Shown here piece after piece: positions 11,179-22,938 of a stretch of DNA of 64,000 nt. The notes beneath the pieces were generated by a model, which saw only the letters and a list, made by a program, of their open reading frames with translations, made no database searches and was not told where the DNA came from. Position numbers and translations under genes: made by a program. Positions within the stretch are counted from its first letter, which is position 1. Every line of letters begins with the position of its first letter. Source of the DNA: Hydrangea macrophylla (Eukaryota > Streptophyta > Magnoliopsida > Cornales > Hydrangeaceae); assembly GCA_033977485.1 (NCBI GenBank), contig CM066994.1, forward strand, positions 27,062,681-27,126,680, in the 5' to 3' direction.

Positions 11179-12000
11179 ATCTTGAGCTAGAATGGTCTAG
11201 CTAAAGACGTAAAAGATAGCGCTTCTTGGGAGGCAACCCAAGCTTTAATTCATTTATTTTAATGATTTTTGACTATTTTTGGGTCGTTTTGGTCTGTTTT
11301 TGAGTTTCTAGATAGGTTTGGGGGTTAGAGTAAAGTTATTTTTAATTTATTTACATAAAATAAGTGAAACAAGAGAAAATACCATTCTCGCGCTCGCGGC
11401 TCGCTCGCGCAAGACGTCGCTCGCGCAAAACTGTGCCTTAGTGAAATTTTTATTATTGTTTTTATGAGCTCTCTGTTACATCTCGCGCCTCGATTTACTG
11501 GCGCGAGGATGTCTCGCTCGCGCAAGATTTTCACGATTAAAAAAAAAAAAAAACATTTTGGGATTCACGCGGACCGCTTGCGCGATCCCCCATTTTCCTG
11601 ATTTGTTTTCTTATGTTTTCTCCCCACCTGTCACATAGTTTTTACTTTTCTGTTTTTGTTTCTTAAGTACTTTTAGATCGAGTCTTTGATTGTTTTCACA
11701 ATTCTGGTTATGTTTTATTTTCTTTTAGTTTATTTTCTTGTTGATTTTCGTAGTTTTGTTAAGTCTTATAATTGATTTTGTTTAGTTTAGTGTAGTTTAG
11801 TTTTCTATATTCGATATTTCTATTAGCTTTTCTTTTGTTCAGTTTCTATTGTCGAGTATTAACAGGTGCGATTGAATTTTATCGTCATATTCATATACGT
11901 TCACCTGTTTGTGAGTGCCGAGATCGAGGTATTATCATTTCTTTCTTACCTACTCTCCTTTCTTTCGTTTTATTGTTTCATTGGGGACAATGAAAGGTTT

Positions 12001-12012
12001 CAGTTTGGGGGT
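12001..12012 (+). other. Internal polypurine tract of element G
   Basis: CAGTTTGGGGGT follows a GGGGACAATG box, the same wording as the terminal polypurine tract of such elements. It may be a second plus-strand priming site; that role is inferred from sequence only. Confidence 0.5.
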
Positions 12013-13773
12013 ATGCACACACATGCACATTATTACACTAAATTTTTAAAAAGTTTTGATACTTGTGCTTAAATAAACGATGTTACTGATGTTTTTGCAA
12101 CATAAATTTGATACTTCTTGTTTTGTAACTATGATTGTTATAGAATGGTAAACATGATAAAATGTGATTAAATATTTGCTAAAGTCATGATGCGGCGTTT
12201 TAAGATATGTATCATTCGAATCGTAGTTTTATATCATAAATTTGCACACAAACCTATGCACTGCACGTAGTTGCTTGAATACATGTCTGATGTGAACTAT
12301 AATATGATTCGGATTTCTAGATAACACAAGGTGGAGACTAGACCCGGTGAGCTTTTGAGCCTATATTTTCTTTTTAGAGGGTTATAAGTACATTATGTGT
12401 TTGTCGAATTTCATTGGAATAGCGCATTAACTTGTTGTTTAGTCTCATTATTCTTGTTTTGGTTGATAGTCAAGTTAAAATATTTGTTACCATGCTAAAT
12501 AATCTTCCGTCGTAAATATTGAATAACCATATAACCATAGGACATGATTATAGGCCCTCTTTGTTTATTACCGACCGATAAATGATAAATTTCCTTAGTT
12601 CGCCCTTTGAGCCATTAAAATGCCGTTTTTATTTTCTTTAATTACATTATCCTGTTTTTGCTCCAACTTGACCAACTTGGAGTTCACCACTAAAAGATTC
12701 GTCACCTTTTAGTGTTGTTAAGGCGATGTGTGATTGAGAAGAAGAAGAAAAAGAAGATAAGATGATGTTTGGGGTGGTTTCCTTGGTATTCAATGAATAT
12801 TTGTTTCAAGAGCAACTAAAAGGAAAAGAAAAGATTGAAAAAAAAATAAAGAGGAAGAAGGTTGATAAAAAAAAAAAGAAATTAAAAAAAATTGAAAAGA
12901 AGAGAATGAAAAAGATGAAAGTTGGTGGAAGAGATGAATGAAAGAAATCGAACATGCCTTACAATGCCATTCTAAACCTACCCAATTAATCCGTTCTATC
13001 ATTTTTCATTGCCTGAGCCACATTACAACCTTTGAAAAGTCCTATTTGATCCTAGAAAACATGGTTTGGATATGTAAACGATGGGGGGGGGGGGGGGGGG
13101 GGAGATTAAAATATGGTAATGAGTAATTTTTCTTGATTGTTGGCATCCTATCCATGAGACTACTATTCTGTCGTGTCATGCGTCTTTTTCGAGTCATATG
13201 TGAGCATTTCTCGTTTTGAAAATATATTTCTTTTACTCACATATTTTAGAAAAATTACACCTGTTTCTGAGTGTTTCATTTGAGAGTGTAATTAACATTG
13301 TGAGATTCGTAGTCGAAGCATAGTTGGATGGTTATCCGAGTTATATTCCAAGTTCATGACATGCGCGTGTTCATTTGACTACCATATCACACACGTACAA
13401 TTTTATGAGAAACTCTATTGATTTATATGATGCATGTGCTTGAGATTGTTTTTCATAACGTAGGTAGACGTTTGATTCTGTTTCTTTATGTTCATTATTC
13501 TATTTCGAATCATTGTGTTATAATAAGGAGTATTGGATGTTTTGTTTTTCATTTTTAATAAAACTTTTTAAGTTTACAAGTTAACTAAGATGGTTGTGGG
13601 TGACTTGTTGATGAGAACCCTCACGAGACTTCACTCGTCCGACTAGGGACACCTAGGGGTTTAAAAGGCTTGTTGCATATGCTAAATGCAATCGTGATCC
13701 ATGCGAAAATGGAGTAGTATTTGGAGTAGTAGTTTTATTTTTCTTTTCTTTTTGCTCGAGGACTAGCAAAGAG

Positions 13774-13787
13774 TAGGTTTGGGGGTG
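13774..13787 (+). other. Element G terminal polypurine tract
   Basis: AGGTTTGGGGGTG directly precedes the 3' LTR start TGATCGGC, the expected primer for plus-strand DNA synthesis. Confidence 0.85.
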
Positions 13788-15266
13788 TGATCGGCGACGA
13801 ATAGTTGTCATTTATAGTTCTAAAAATATGCTTTGTTAGCCCATTTCACGTAGTTATTAGTTATTTTTTAATAAGTATTCTAAATTTTGTAGGTTTTGGA
13901 GCTTTAACTTGAAAATGCACAAAAATCCAATGATTAGTGGCTTTGGAAGTCATTCTGGGCTCAAACGGTGATTCCGGTGAAAGCTGAATGCAGTAGCAGT
14001 CTTGGAAAATCGCATTTTTGACAAATAATACTTTGGATTTGAGAAATTTCTCCAGAGATATAAAATATAGATCTTCGAGTTATGGATGCGTGGCTTCAAA
14101 CGGCGAGTCAATCCGAGTTCCGAGCAAAACGTTATCACAATTCTACGAAAGTCGCGCAGTGCAGCGAAAAGGACCTCACGTGAGCGGGTCGCGCGAGCGA
14201 CCTTTGAAAAAACCAAAAACGTGTATTTTATTAAATTAAAGTGCCCAGCGAAGGTGGTTCGTGCATATGACGTCCAGAAATGTATATATAGCTATTTTAG
14301 TGCGATTTGACTTAGGAAAGCTTCCTAAATCCTTCCAAACTCTATATAAATCCTATTCTAAATCAATTTTGTGATTACACATCATTACACAACATTAGAT
14401 ATAGCCATATACAACTAAAATTTCAGCCATTGAAGGGGGAAAAGCAAGGAGAAGAAGAAGAAGATCAAGGATTCCCATGGCCTCCTCCATCAACCTCTTG
14501 CTGTTCATCAATTCTATGGCCAACTAAACTCTAGATCTAGGGTTTCAATGAAACCCTAGCCAAGTAATAGGGTTTTATTTATGTTTTTATTTTAGATTTA
14601 TTATGTATGGATGATGATTACATGTTTAGAGGATTTTTATAAATAAATCGTACTTTTATTGATTAAATCATTACTTTCAAAGTTTATTCTTGTCTTAGAT
14701 CTATTTTGACTGTGATGTGCTCAATGATCTATATTTGCTGTGCTTGTATAGATTGTTTACATGTAATGGTGCTTAATTGAATTGTGCTATCAAGTATCCG
14801 AATAGTCCATGCCTAGGTTAGACGGATTATGTCACAACCCTAGTCGAGTGTGGGATAATTCGGGCTAACCGAAGATGGATTATGTTGGTGCTTGAACCAT
14901 AGTTATTTTCTTGACGGAGGAATTGGGCTTGTAGCTACAACTCCCCATTATCATCCAACTTAATAAGCTAAAGTAATTCATAAATATTCCTTATTATGAA
15001 GCTAGTGGTGGATTTGCAATCCTAGGCTCCTTAAACATATTTATAAAAACAATTTTAAATAGCTTTCATAATTTAGATTTACTTTTATTGTTCCTAGTTT
15101 AATTAAAATAAAAATCAAAATCTCGTTTTCATAATTAATTAAATTTAGATTTTAAAATTAAAACGTGGTAGTTAATCAATCTCTGTGGGTTCGACCTTTG
15201 CTTTCACTACTACAAATCCTTAGAAAAATAAAGTACACTTTTTATATCTTGATATTGACAACATCA
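13788..15266 (+). repeat. Element G, 3' LTR
   Basis: The 1479-bp copy of 6491-7960. One arm of the CpG hairpin has a C-to-T change here (CTCACGTGA). It ends ACAACATCA and is followed by the TACGG duplication. Confidence 0.96.
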
Positions 15267-16120
15267 TACGGTATAGAGAATCCTCTTTTGTAGAGGATGC
15301 CATCAATCATGTGGTACCTTGCCACTCGGTATTTAACCCGGTCGGCTTCCTCCTTACCATCTGGTAACGCGCTTGTTGCCAGAAATGCCATGATTGGGTC
15401 CATCCAGCTTGGTTCTGGGGTGACCGGTTCTACCTCTATGCATTCTGAGTTGATCACACTTGGCTCGGGTAGGTATTTTATCCTTATCTCGGGTAAGTCT
15501 GACTCAGAAGATGAAGTAAGGCGGGCTAACCGGTTAGCCTTAGTGTTCTCCTCCCTAGGTATCTGCGTGACAGAGAACCCCTGAAGTTTCTTTGAAACTG
15601 CTCGGACAACGGCTAGATAAGCTATCATGTTATCTTCCCGAGCCTCGTACTCTTGATTGACTTGATTTACCATGAGCTGTGAGTCATTATACCCTTAAAT
15701 CTGCAGTGCACCCATTGAGGTTGCCATTTGTAATCCGACCAACAGGGCTTCATACTCGGCCTCGTTATTGGAGGCTTTGAATCCGAACCTAAGCACATAC
15801 TCGAGCTGGATCCCGTCGGGCGTGGTTAGGATGATCCCTGCTCCACTGCCCTGTTTGTTTGATGATCTGTCTACATAGAGTACCCAGGTTGGGATGTCTG
15901 ACTGCAACTGGGGCGGTAGGAACGGTGGGTCGAGCTCTTCAACTGTGTCTTCTTGGTTTGTGAATTCACCAAGGAAGCTCGCTACTGCATGTCCCTTGAT
16001 CGCTATGCGGGATCTGTAGACCACTTCGAAGTCCTCTAACTCTAAGGCCCACTTGACGAGCCTTTTGGACGTTTCGGGTCTACCTAAGATCTTACGGAGG
16101 GGCTTATCCGTAAGGACCAT
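15267..16120 (-). pseudogene. Element A RNase H and start of integrase
   Basis: On the minus strand, the RNase H signature is seen as YVDRSSN (usual form YVDGSSN) near 15885, NNEAEYEALLVG near 15760 and NDSQLMVNQ near 15680, ending with PREENTKANRLARL near 15530. A spacer then leads to the integrase N-terminus (YHMIDGILYKRG) at 15267-15310, where element G interrupts it. Frame is shared with the RT further right. A stop at about 15693 breaks it. RNase H removes template RNA during cDNA synthesis. Confidence 0.9.
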
Positions 16121-16267
16121 GATAACGTGGGCCTAAAAATACAGGCAAAGTCTCCGAGCTGAAGTGATGAGGGCAAAGGTGAGCTTTTTAATGCGAGAGT
16201 ATCTACTTTTTGCACCTTGAAGCGCTCAGCTTGTATAGTAGATCAGGAACTGTATCCCGTGCTCTTC

Positions 16268-17446
16268 TCAAATGAGTGTCGAGCTGACCGCTGAGGGTGA
16301 TACTGCCAAGTACAAGAACAACTCCTCGCCTGGCATAGGCATTGAGAGTAGAGGGGGTGACACCAAATACTTCTTGAGTTCCCGGAACGCATCCTCGCAC
16401 TCTTTCAACCACTGAAAAGCCTTGTGGAGGGTCTTGAAAAATGGTAAGCACCGATCAGTTGCTCGGGACACGAACTTGTTCAACGCGGCAACCCATCCGA
16501 TCAGACTCTGTACTTCTTTGGTTGACCTGGGCAACTGCATGTTGATGGCATAGATTTTCTCGGGGTTTGCTTCGATCCCCCGTCTACTGACTAGGTGCCC
16601 CAGAAACTTTTCGGACGAGACGCCAAATGTGCACTTGGTCGGGTTCAGCCTCATCCCGAACTTCCTCAAAATGTTGAAGGCCCCGGCCAAATGCTCAAGA
16701 TGGTCAAACTCATCCCGGCTTTTGACCAGCAGATCGTCAACGTAGACCTCCATAGATTTCCCGATCAAGTCTTTAAATATGTGATTGACCAGGCATTGAT
16801 AGGTCGCCCCGGCATTTTTGAGGCCGAAGGGCATGACATTGTAGCAGTAGGTCCCCTGATCCGTGATGAATGAGGTTTTTTCTTCGTCCCCGAGGCACAT
16901 GCTAATCTAATTGTACCCGGAGTAGGCGTCCATGAACGAAAGGAGCGAATGACCGGCTGTGGAATCCATAAGGAGATCTATCCTGGGCAGTGGATAGTAG
17001 TCCTTGGGGCAGGCTTTGTTCAGATCAGTGAAGTCCACGTACATCCTCCACTTCCCGTTGCTTTTCTTGACCAGTACTTCATTTGTTAACCAGTTGGGAT
17101 AGTGGACTTCTCGGATAAACTTGGCTTTGAGGAGCTTCTCAACCTCCTCGCACACTGCCTTTTTCCTCTCAGGGGCCATGCCCCGTCTCTTTTGCTTCAC
17201 TGGCTGGGAGTCTGGGTTGATGTTAAGTCGGTGAGACATTACCCGGGGGTCAATCACGGGCATAACTTCATGACACCAGGCAAACACATCCTGATTCTGT
17301 TGCAGGAATTGAATCAGCTTCTCCCTGAGGCCGGGCTCCAGTAGGGTGCCGATTCTGACCGTTCGGTCAGGGAGTTGCGGGTCCAACACCACTTGTTCCA
17401 GTTCTTCGATCGGACCCACTCTATCATTCTGATCCCTCGGGTCCAT
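16268..17446 (-). pseudogene. Element A reverse transcriptase
   Basis: Minus-strand RT domain with WRMYVDFTDLNKACPKD (about 17050), SFMDAYSGYN (about 16910), VMPFGLKNAGATYQ (about 16830) and the catalytic YVDDLLVKS (about 16735), followed by the thumb/connection LGHLVSRRGIEANPEKI. The wording ACPKDYYPLPRID is typical of Tat elements. A TAG stop at 16904-16906 separates the two halves in an otherwise shared frame. It sits where the family has Gln, so a CAG-to-TAG change is likely. A second frame loss lies between 16268 and 16120. Confidence 0.92.
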
Positions 17447-17506
17447 CTCCTGGACGTTCAGTGTTTCTGTGATGACTTCCCGGTGAAGAGAACTGACATA
17501 GCAAAT

Positions 17507-17992
17507 CTAGGCGGTTGTCTGATCTCCACATAGGCTCCCGGGTCCTTGAGGGGTCGAGAACTTGACCGTTAGGCTGTGAGTAGAGACGACGGCCCTGGCT
17601 TTGTTGAGCGTAGGCCTCTGGAGAATGACATTGTAGGCAGATGGGGCCTCCACGATTACAAAATTTGCCAGTAGGGAGATCTGCTGAGGGTAAGTTCCCA
17701 TAAGAATAGAGAGCTCGATGGTACTAAGAGGCTGTGTGCTGGATCCGTTAAAACCCACCAGGGGAGTGGCTACTGGACAGAACTGATCCCTGGATATCCC
17801 GAGCTGATCGAACATTGACACGAATATGATATCGATCGAGCTGCCTGTGTTCATCAACACCCTTTTGACCACATAATTAGCTATGGAGAGCGTCCCAACT
17901 AACGGGTCATCATAGGGGCACTGGATGCGTTGCACATCGTCGGAGGTAAATGTCAATACGTCAGTTGGTGGGGAGCCGGTGAATTGGACTTG
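17507..17992 (-). pseudogene. Element A aspartic protease
   Basis: Minus-strand protease in the same frame as gag C-terminus and RT. The core reads VLMNTGSSIDIIF near 17850, where the family normally has DTGSS, so the catalytic Asp is replaced by Asn. FNGSSTQPLSTIEL and the late YNVILQRPTLN motif (normally LGRPTLN) complete the domain. A G-to-A change explains the Asp loss. The enzyme would have processed Gag-Pol. Confidence 0.88.
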
Positions 17993-19730
17993 CTAGACAT
18001 CCGCTCGGGATGCCCGAGCATGCCTCTTCCTTGTCGAATGTGAGTCCCCGCCGCCCGACGTTCCCCCGGAGATCACATTGATTTGACCAAGAGGTTGTGG
18101 TTGACCAGGAGCTTGGGCTCCCTGCGAAGGCTGTCCATCTGTCGTGACATACTCTGCAAGATGACCCTGCTCGATCAAATTCTCTATGGTTATCGTCAAC
18201 TTGAAGCAATCCTCTGTGTCGTAATCGTGGTCTCTATGGAAGCGGCAAAACTTATCCCAATTCTTCTTTTCGAGTGGGGCTTTGAGTTTTGCCGATTGTT
18301 GAAGCAACCTCTGTGCCTCGGCGGCGGCCATGACTTCGTGGATTGGTCAGGAAGAGGCGTGAAGGCGATCGGGAGACTGATCCCGACCTCCTCTCTGCTG
18401 GTCTCGCCTGGGCTTTTTTACCGGACCCTTCTCAGAGCCCTCACTTCCGCTTAACTATCGGGGACTCATCTCCTGTGAGGCTTGCGTGTTTGGACTTCAG
18501 AAATTCTTCCGTGTCAATATACTTTCCGACCCTTTTCGAGAGCTCCACCAGGGTTTCCGTCGGTCTCGGTGGAATGACGTAGCAACTTTGGTGTGTTGAA
18601 CTCCCGAGCAGAAGGCCATGATGGCTGTTGTTTCGTTCAAGTTACGGATCTGGAACCTCTACTGATTGAAATGGTCCACATGCTCCCTTAGGGATTTGCC
18701 CTTGTGCTGCTTGACAGTCAATATCTGAGTGTCCGGTTGTGACCGGTCGATCATCCCTACAAACTGGCTAATGAAAAGCTTGCTCATCGTCTTGAAGTCG
18801 TCAACTGTTCGGGGTTTAAGGACGTCGAACCACTGCACGGCTGGCCCTTTGAGGGTGCTAGGGAAAGCCAGGCAGAGTAATTTGTCGACAGTGGTGACCA
18901 ACGCCATCTGGGCCTTGTAGGTACGAACGTGATCCACTGGGCTCTCCCTGTCCCGTCATAAGAGCTGAGATGTGGTGGTTTAAACTTCCACGGGATGGGG
19001 AATCTGGTGACCCGAACGGCATATGTGACTCAGTCTCCGTGTTAGTATGATCGTGACGCTGTTTGCGGCTCAATTGCTCGATCTGTTTCCGCAAGCCCTA
19101 AATTTGAGCATTCACGTCTTTCCGCTAGGGGTTCCTTTCAATGTTCGAGCGGTATGTCGGATTAGCCAACGAGGCCTCTTCTTCGAAGTGCGTTGACCTT
19201 GAGGATAGGACCCGGCCCCGGCCTCGGCTCCGGGTGATCGTGTGCCTGAGATCTCCCCGGCTCCTGGCCGGGGGGTCCTCGGCCAATTCCCGGGCTATAT
19301 GTCCTGGCCCCTCCTTTCTGACGTGCCTACTATTGATGATGTCTCTCGCATCTCCTGCCCGGTGCAAATTAGCCCGGGCTTTTCTTCGGGTTCGCCTAGG
19401 GGCCTGGCTACGCTCGTCATCCCCACGCTGTGTCCAACCTAGCAGGGATGCAGGCGCAGTGCGGGTATGCTGTCTGACCCGTGGGGGCTTTTGGTTGGGA
19501 ACACCTTTCTCGGGCAGCTCCTCAATTCGGGGAAGCTCATCCTGCTGGGCGAGCAGCGCTTCAATCTGCTGCTGGGTTCGTTGCTGGCCCTCTAGGAGTT
19601 GTGCGAGTGCCGCGGTGACTTGCTCGGAGGTCATAGAGGTGGTCGGCCGGCCGGGCTGGGAGTCCTCCTGACCGGCTCGATCCTCCTGACTGGTTTGAGT
19701 GGCGATTTTCTTACCCTTCTTCGGCGGCAT
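17993..19730 (-). pseudogene. Element A Gag
   Basis: The minus-strand start MPPKKGKK at 19730 lies about 65 bp inside the primer-binding site. The N-terminal region (to 19125) is Gln/Arg-rich. The capsid-like core follows at about 18950-18600 with FPSTLKGPAVQWF, LFISQFVG and LTVKQHKGKSLREHVDHFNQ. The C-terminal segment (18331-17993) has CRFHRDHDYDTEDC, the CxxH...C metal-binding block usual in Tat Gag. Several stops and at least one frame change (between 19125 and 18937) disable it. Confidence 0.85.
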
Positions 19731-19774
19731 GTTGATCAGTCAGAGGTTTATTTTTTAGGCGAAAAACTGTTGTC

Positions 19775-19793
19775 TTTCCCACAGACGGCGCCA
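19775..19793 (-). other. Element A primer-binding site
   Basis: Directly inside the right LTR the minus strand reads TGGCGCCGTCTGTGGGAAA after a three-base gap. The first nine bases equal the tRNA-Asp-complementary start seen in element G, but the rest diverges. TGGCGCCGTCTGTGGG is the wording common in Tat elements. Confidence 0.8.
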
Positions 19794-19796
19794 AAC

Positions 19797-20419
19797 TGAT
19801 AATGCCAAAAATTGGTAAGAGAGATTCAGAGAGAGATATTGAGACACAATAAATTGTATATGGTTCGGCTCCGTTAATAAAGTGACCTACGTCCACGTGG
19901 TACGTCGGAGCGCTTTACTAGCAGATCACCGGCGGACCTGGTGAGCCAACAAAGGTGGGCGGCACTGCCAGTAATACCGGCCGGGTATGTGCGTAGGGTG
20001 AAAGTGAGTCAGTATAAACTGCTACTTTCTTGGTTAAGGATGCGATCCCCTGTAAAGAGGGTAGGCGGTCTCTTTTATAGATGTAAGAGTCCACCTGTAC
20101 ATGGTAAGTATACAGATTTGGAAGGCTAATCTGATTACAATCATCTTGCACGATTTTAGGGAGTTTCCTAAGTAGATTAGGAACTGTAATCTATTCCCAA
20201 TAGATTTCTGATCAGATAAGGGAACTGCTGAGAGGCTTAGTTGTCGAGCTGCGCCTTGAGGAGAGCAGCGGTACTGCGTGCCCGGGCTGTGTGAACATCC
20301 CGAACGGTCACAACAGACGATCTCAGGATTGATGGCTTCAAGCGCCCATTCTGGATAGTTCGGGACCTTCGCTACTGACGTGGCGGTCTGACTTTAGCTA
20401 AATATTTCTGGACGTATCA
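19797..20419 (-). repeat. Element A, 5' LTR (right copy)
   Basis: 623-bp copy of 900-1507, ending GACGTATCA and followed by ACCAT. A TATA-like TATAAAAG lies on the minus strand at about 20072-20080 and would drive transcription leftward into gag. Confidence 0.95.
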
Positions 20420-20424
20420 ACCAT

Positions 20425-21233
20425 GACACAAGTATTGTTTACAATCAATGATTGTGTCTATGAAGGAAACAGACAAAGCTCCAAACAGACTAGTAGTGTA
20501 CAACTTGACCCAAAAAAATAGTTTCAGCTACCAAGAAAAGAGTTCGATAAACTAATTGACCAAAAAAAATGTTGTTGAACAATCAGCTACTGATAATTCT
20601 AGACACCATTGTCGCTGATACTATGTTGTTGAATTATTTGTCTCTGATACTATGTTGTTGAATTATTTGTCTTACCTTTTCTTTTCTGTTCATTATGTTT
20701 GAGGGGGTTGGTTGTTGTGTTGGTTATCAATTGTCAAACAGACAATAATATTCAGTTTCTCTACCAAATCATGCTGCAAAGTCAAGCATTATTTCAACAT
20801 GAAATATCACTGATGGATAAGTGTACCACACAAATAAATACAAAAGGCATCAAAATAGAAGTGTGGGGTTGGAATTGATTGTCTCACATTATCTTGGTGA
20901 GTGATTAAAGCAACAAACAATGCAAGAGATGAAAAAAAGACTAAGAATCATGAGTTTTAGGACCTAAGCCAAAACAAGGGCTGCTCTATTTTTTTTACAT
21001 TCACTGCTTATCCAATTCATTCACAGCACTTCTATTACAATGAGACGACAAAAATTACAAAAGTAATACTCACTTGACCATTTTACTTGCATTATTACAA
21101 AGTAGACCTAAACTAGTATAACACACGTACACATGCTACACATGCTTTCCCACTAATTCTAGCTAGCATGCTAGGCGAATTACCAAATAGAACATAAGAT
21201 TATAAATAAATTAAAAAAACACAGAAAATCATA
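20425..21233. other. Spacer between elements A and B
   Basis: 809 bp with no credible gene. It contains a perfect tandem duplication of 29 bp (20615-20643 and 20644-20672, starting CTGATACTATG). This may be host sequence or an old repeat. Confidence 0.5.
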
Positions 21234-22436
21234 TGGAACCCTTAAAGGTTTAATTGAATAGTTACCCTTACAGCGTGTTTTATAAATCTTTTAGATCCTT
21301 GTTCGCTCCGCTTCCTTTTGGTATCCTCGCACTAGGTTCACTTAAATCGTCCAAGTCTCCAATCTAAGTGTATCCACACAAGCAAATCATGAACTAGAAT
21401 AAGCATTTGATTTTATTCATCAAATTGAACACCAACTAATTAAATTTGATATAGATGGGGTCTTCATAGTGATGACCGTATGGTTGGGCTTCCTTTTGGG
21501 GAAAAGGTTTGTTGTGCTAGCAATTAGCCTTTATCCTTTACCTTTTGTTATATAATAATGGCATAAATCACTTTCTTATTCTAATTAGAAAACTTTTGTA
21601 AATCAAATATATACTTATGATATTATTATACTACTTCCATATTAACAACTTAATATTAAGTAGACACTTATAACTTCTTCTAATTGCACATTACCCTTTT
21701 GTGTGTGACCCCTTAGGTTCATACTAATTTGGTAGTAGGCACTAATACTTTTAGTATTACAATTAGAACCCATTCTAATTATTATTGAATTAGAACACTT
21801 TCTAATTCTCCCTTATAGGAAATAATTAATATTACTATTTATTATTTCCAGGCTTCTTCTAGTCATGAGTGACACCTAGCAGCATATCATGACGCACCCC
21901 CAGATAGTCTAAAAAATAGTGAACATTTCCGTTAATAGTTACTGTACAATTCAATTCTTCTGTCATACAATGCCCCAATTAAATCTTTTGGGCAATGGAC
22001 ATATTTTTCAAACTCTAATTTAATTATATGTTCTCAATCTAATTGATACTACTCTGTTTGGTGATATTAGAAAACTCTTTTCTAATTGTCACCCTGCTTT
22101 GGCCAAGGAACTTAACTTGAGTTATATCTTAGAAGATCACATAGGACATTAATTATCTCAATCTCTTACTTGAGAGTGACAGATTCTTTGTTGTACATTC
22201 ATATGCCTCTATGTGCAACTCATCACACCCAAGAATACATGAATATGCCTCTGGTGAAAACATAAACACCGCGCACTATTAAAATGTGATTACCCACACA
22301 TAAAATAATCATGATGTCTCAGGTCTAAGGATTACTTGTACTATTGTAACTAAAAACAACCAATTGATAGATAAACAAAACTCCATTTTGATGTTCTTAA
22401 TAGTTGATTATGTTCACTGAACTTGTTCTCTAACAA

Positions 22437-22928
22437 TGACGCAGCACGAAATAGTGGAAGAATTCAAGCAACGTTGAAATCCTTGAAGAAAATCTTGGAA
22501 TCCACCAAGAACTCAAAAAGAACACTCTTTGAGAGAAATAAAAATATATTATTGATTAAATTGATAAAAAGTTGAGAATGCCTTAGAAGGTTTACATATC
22601 CTCTATTTATAAGTTAACAAACCTAATCATATTAGAAAATAAAAGTAAATTCGTTTTTATTCTTTCCTACCTAATTAAAGGCTTTATATAACTTGGAAAC
22701 CAAGCCATATCATTCCTAAAACACTCCTACCTTATATTGTAACCTATTGGGACTTAAATTTACCATTTAAACTCCTTAAACTACTAAAAAAATATGAAAA
22801 AAAAATCCTACCAAACTAAAAAACGAAAATTACAAAATATTATAATCAAATAACTTGTTTTTTCCTTTTTTGAGCAAACTTCTTCCTATCCCATTATTCT
22901 TCAAATTTCTCTACAACTGACTACATCA
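22437..22928 (-). repeat. Element C, 3' LTR (left copy)
   Basis: 492 bp, TGACGCAG...TACATCA, nearly identical to 37149-37638. The minus strand just inside (22929-22942) reads purine-rich AGAGGGGAC, the polypurine tract. Confidence 0.93.
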
Positions 22929-22938
22929 GTCCCCTCTA

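Larger units (their letters stand above)
11179..13787 (+). other. Element G non-coding 3' region
   Basis: The 2.6 kb between the protease and the 3' LTR has no credible protein. It opens with the Athila hallmark GCGCTTCTTGGGAGGCAACC (11219-11238). CpG-rich hairpin words follow (CTCGCGC, GCTCGCGC) at 11385-11590. A second purine tract, CAGTTTGGGGG, lies at 12001-12011. Strongly A/G-rich sequence occupies 12735-12950 and a G20 run 13083-13102. In autonomous Athila elements an envelope-like ORF lies in this region; none is recognisable here. Confidence 0.8.
6491..15266 (+). mobile_element. Element G: Athila-like gypsy retrotransposon with gag and protease only
   Basis: It is flanked by TACGG at 6486-6490 and 15267-15271. 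Two near-identical LTRs (6491-7960, 13788-15266), a tRNA-Asp-type primer-binding site, a gag ORF, a protease and a polypurine tract are present. RT, RNase H and integrase are absent: about 40 bp past the protease end lies the GGGAGGCAACCC motif that in full Athila elements follows pol. The 2.6 kb from there to the 3' LTR carry no coding sequence I recognise. The element must have moved with enzymes from a relative. Close LTR similarity (a few percent difference by eye) suggests a fairly recent insertion into A. Confidence 0.95.
900..20419 (-). mobile_element. Element A: Tat-lineage Ty3/gypsy LTR retrotransposon
   Basis: The element is on the minus strand and is bounded by two direct LTRs (900-1507 and 19797-20419), both TG...CA. 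Five-base duplications ACCAT lie at 895-899 and 20420-20424. Read on the minus strand the order is LTR, primer-binding site, gag, protease, RT, RNase H, integrase, a spacer with hairpin repeats, an antisense ORF, polypurine tract, LTR. RT preceding integrase is the gypsy order, and an extra antisense ORF between integrase and the 3' LTR is known from Tat elements such as Grande and Retand. The 8.8-kb element G sits inside the integrase; without it A is about 10.7 kb. Stops and frame breaks make it non-autonomous today. Confidence 0.95.

Noticed and set aside
21229..21233. A target-site duplication for element B
   Set aside because: The flanks TCATA and CCCAT (47283-47287) do not match; B's outer limits rest on LTR alignment only.
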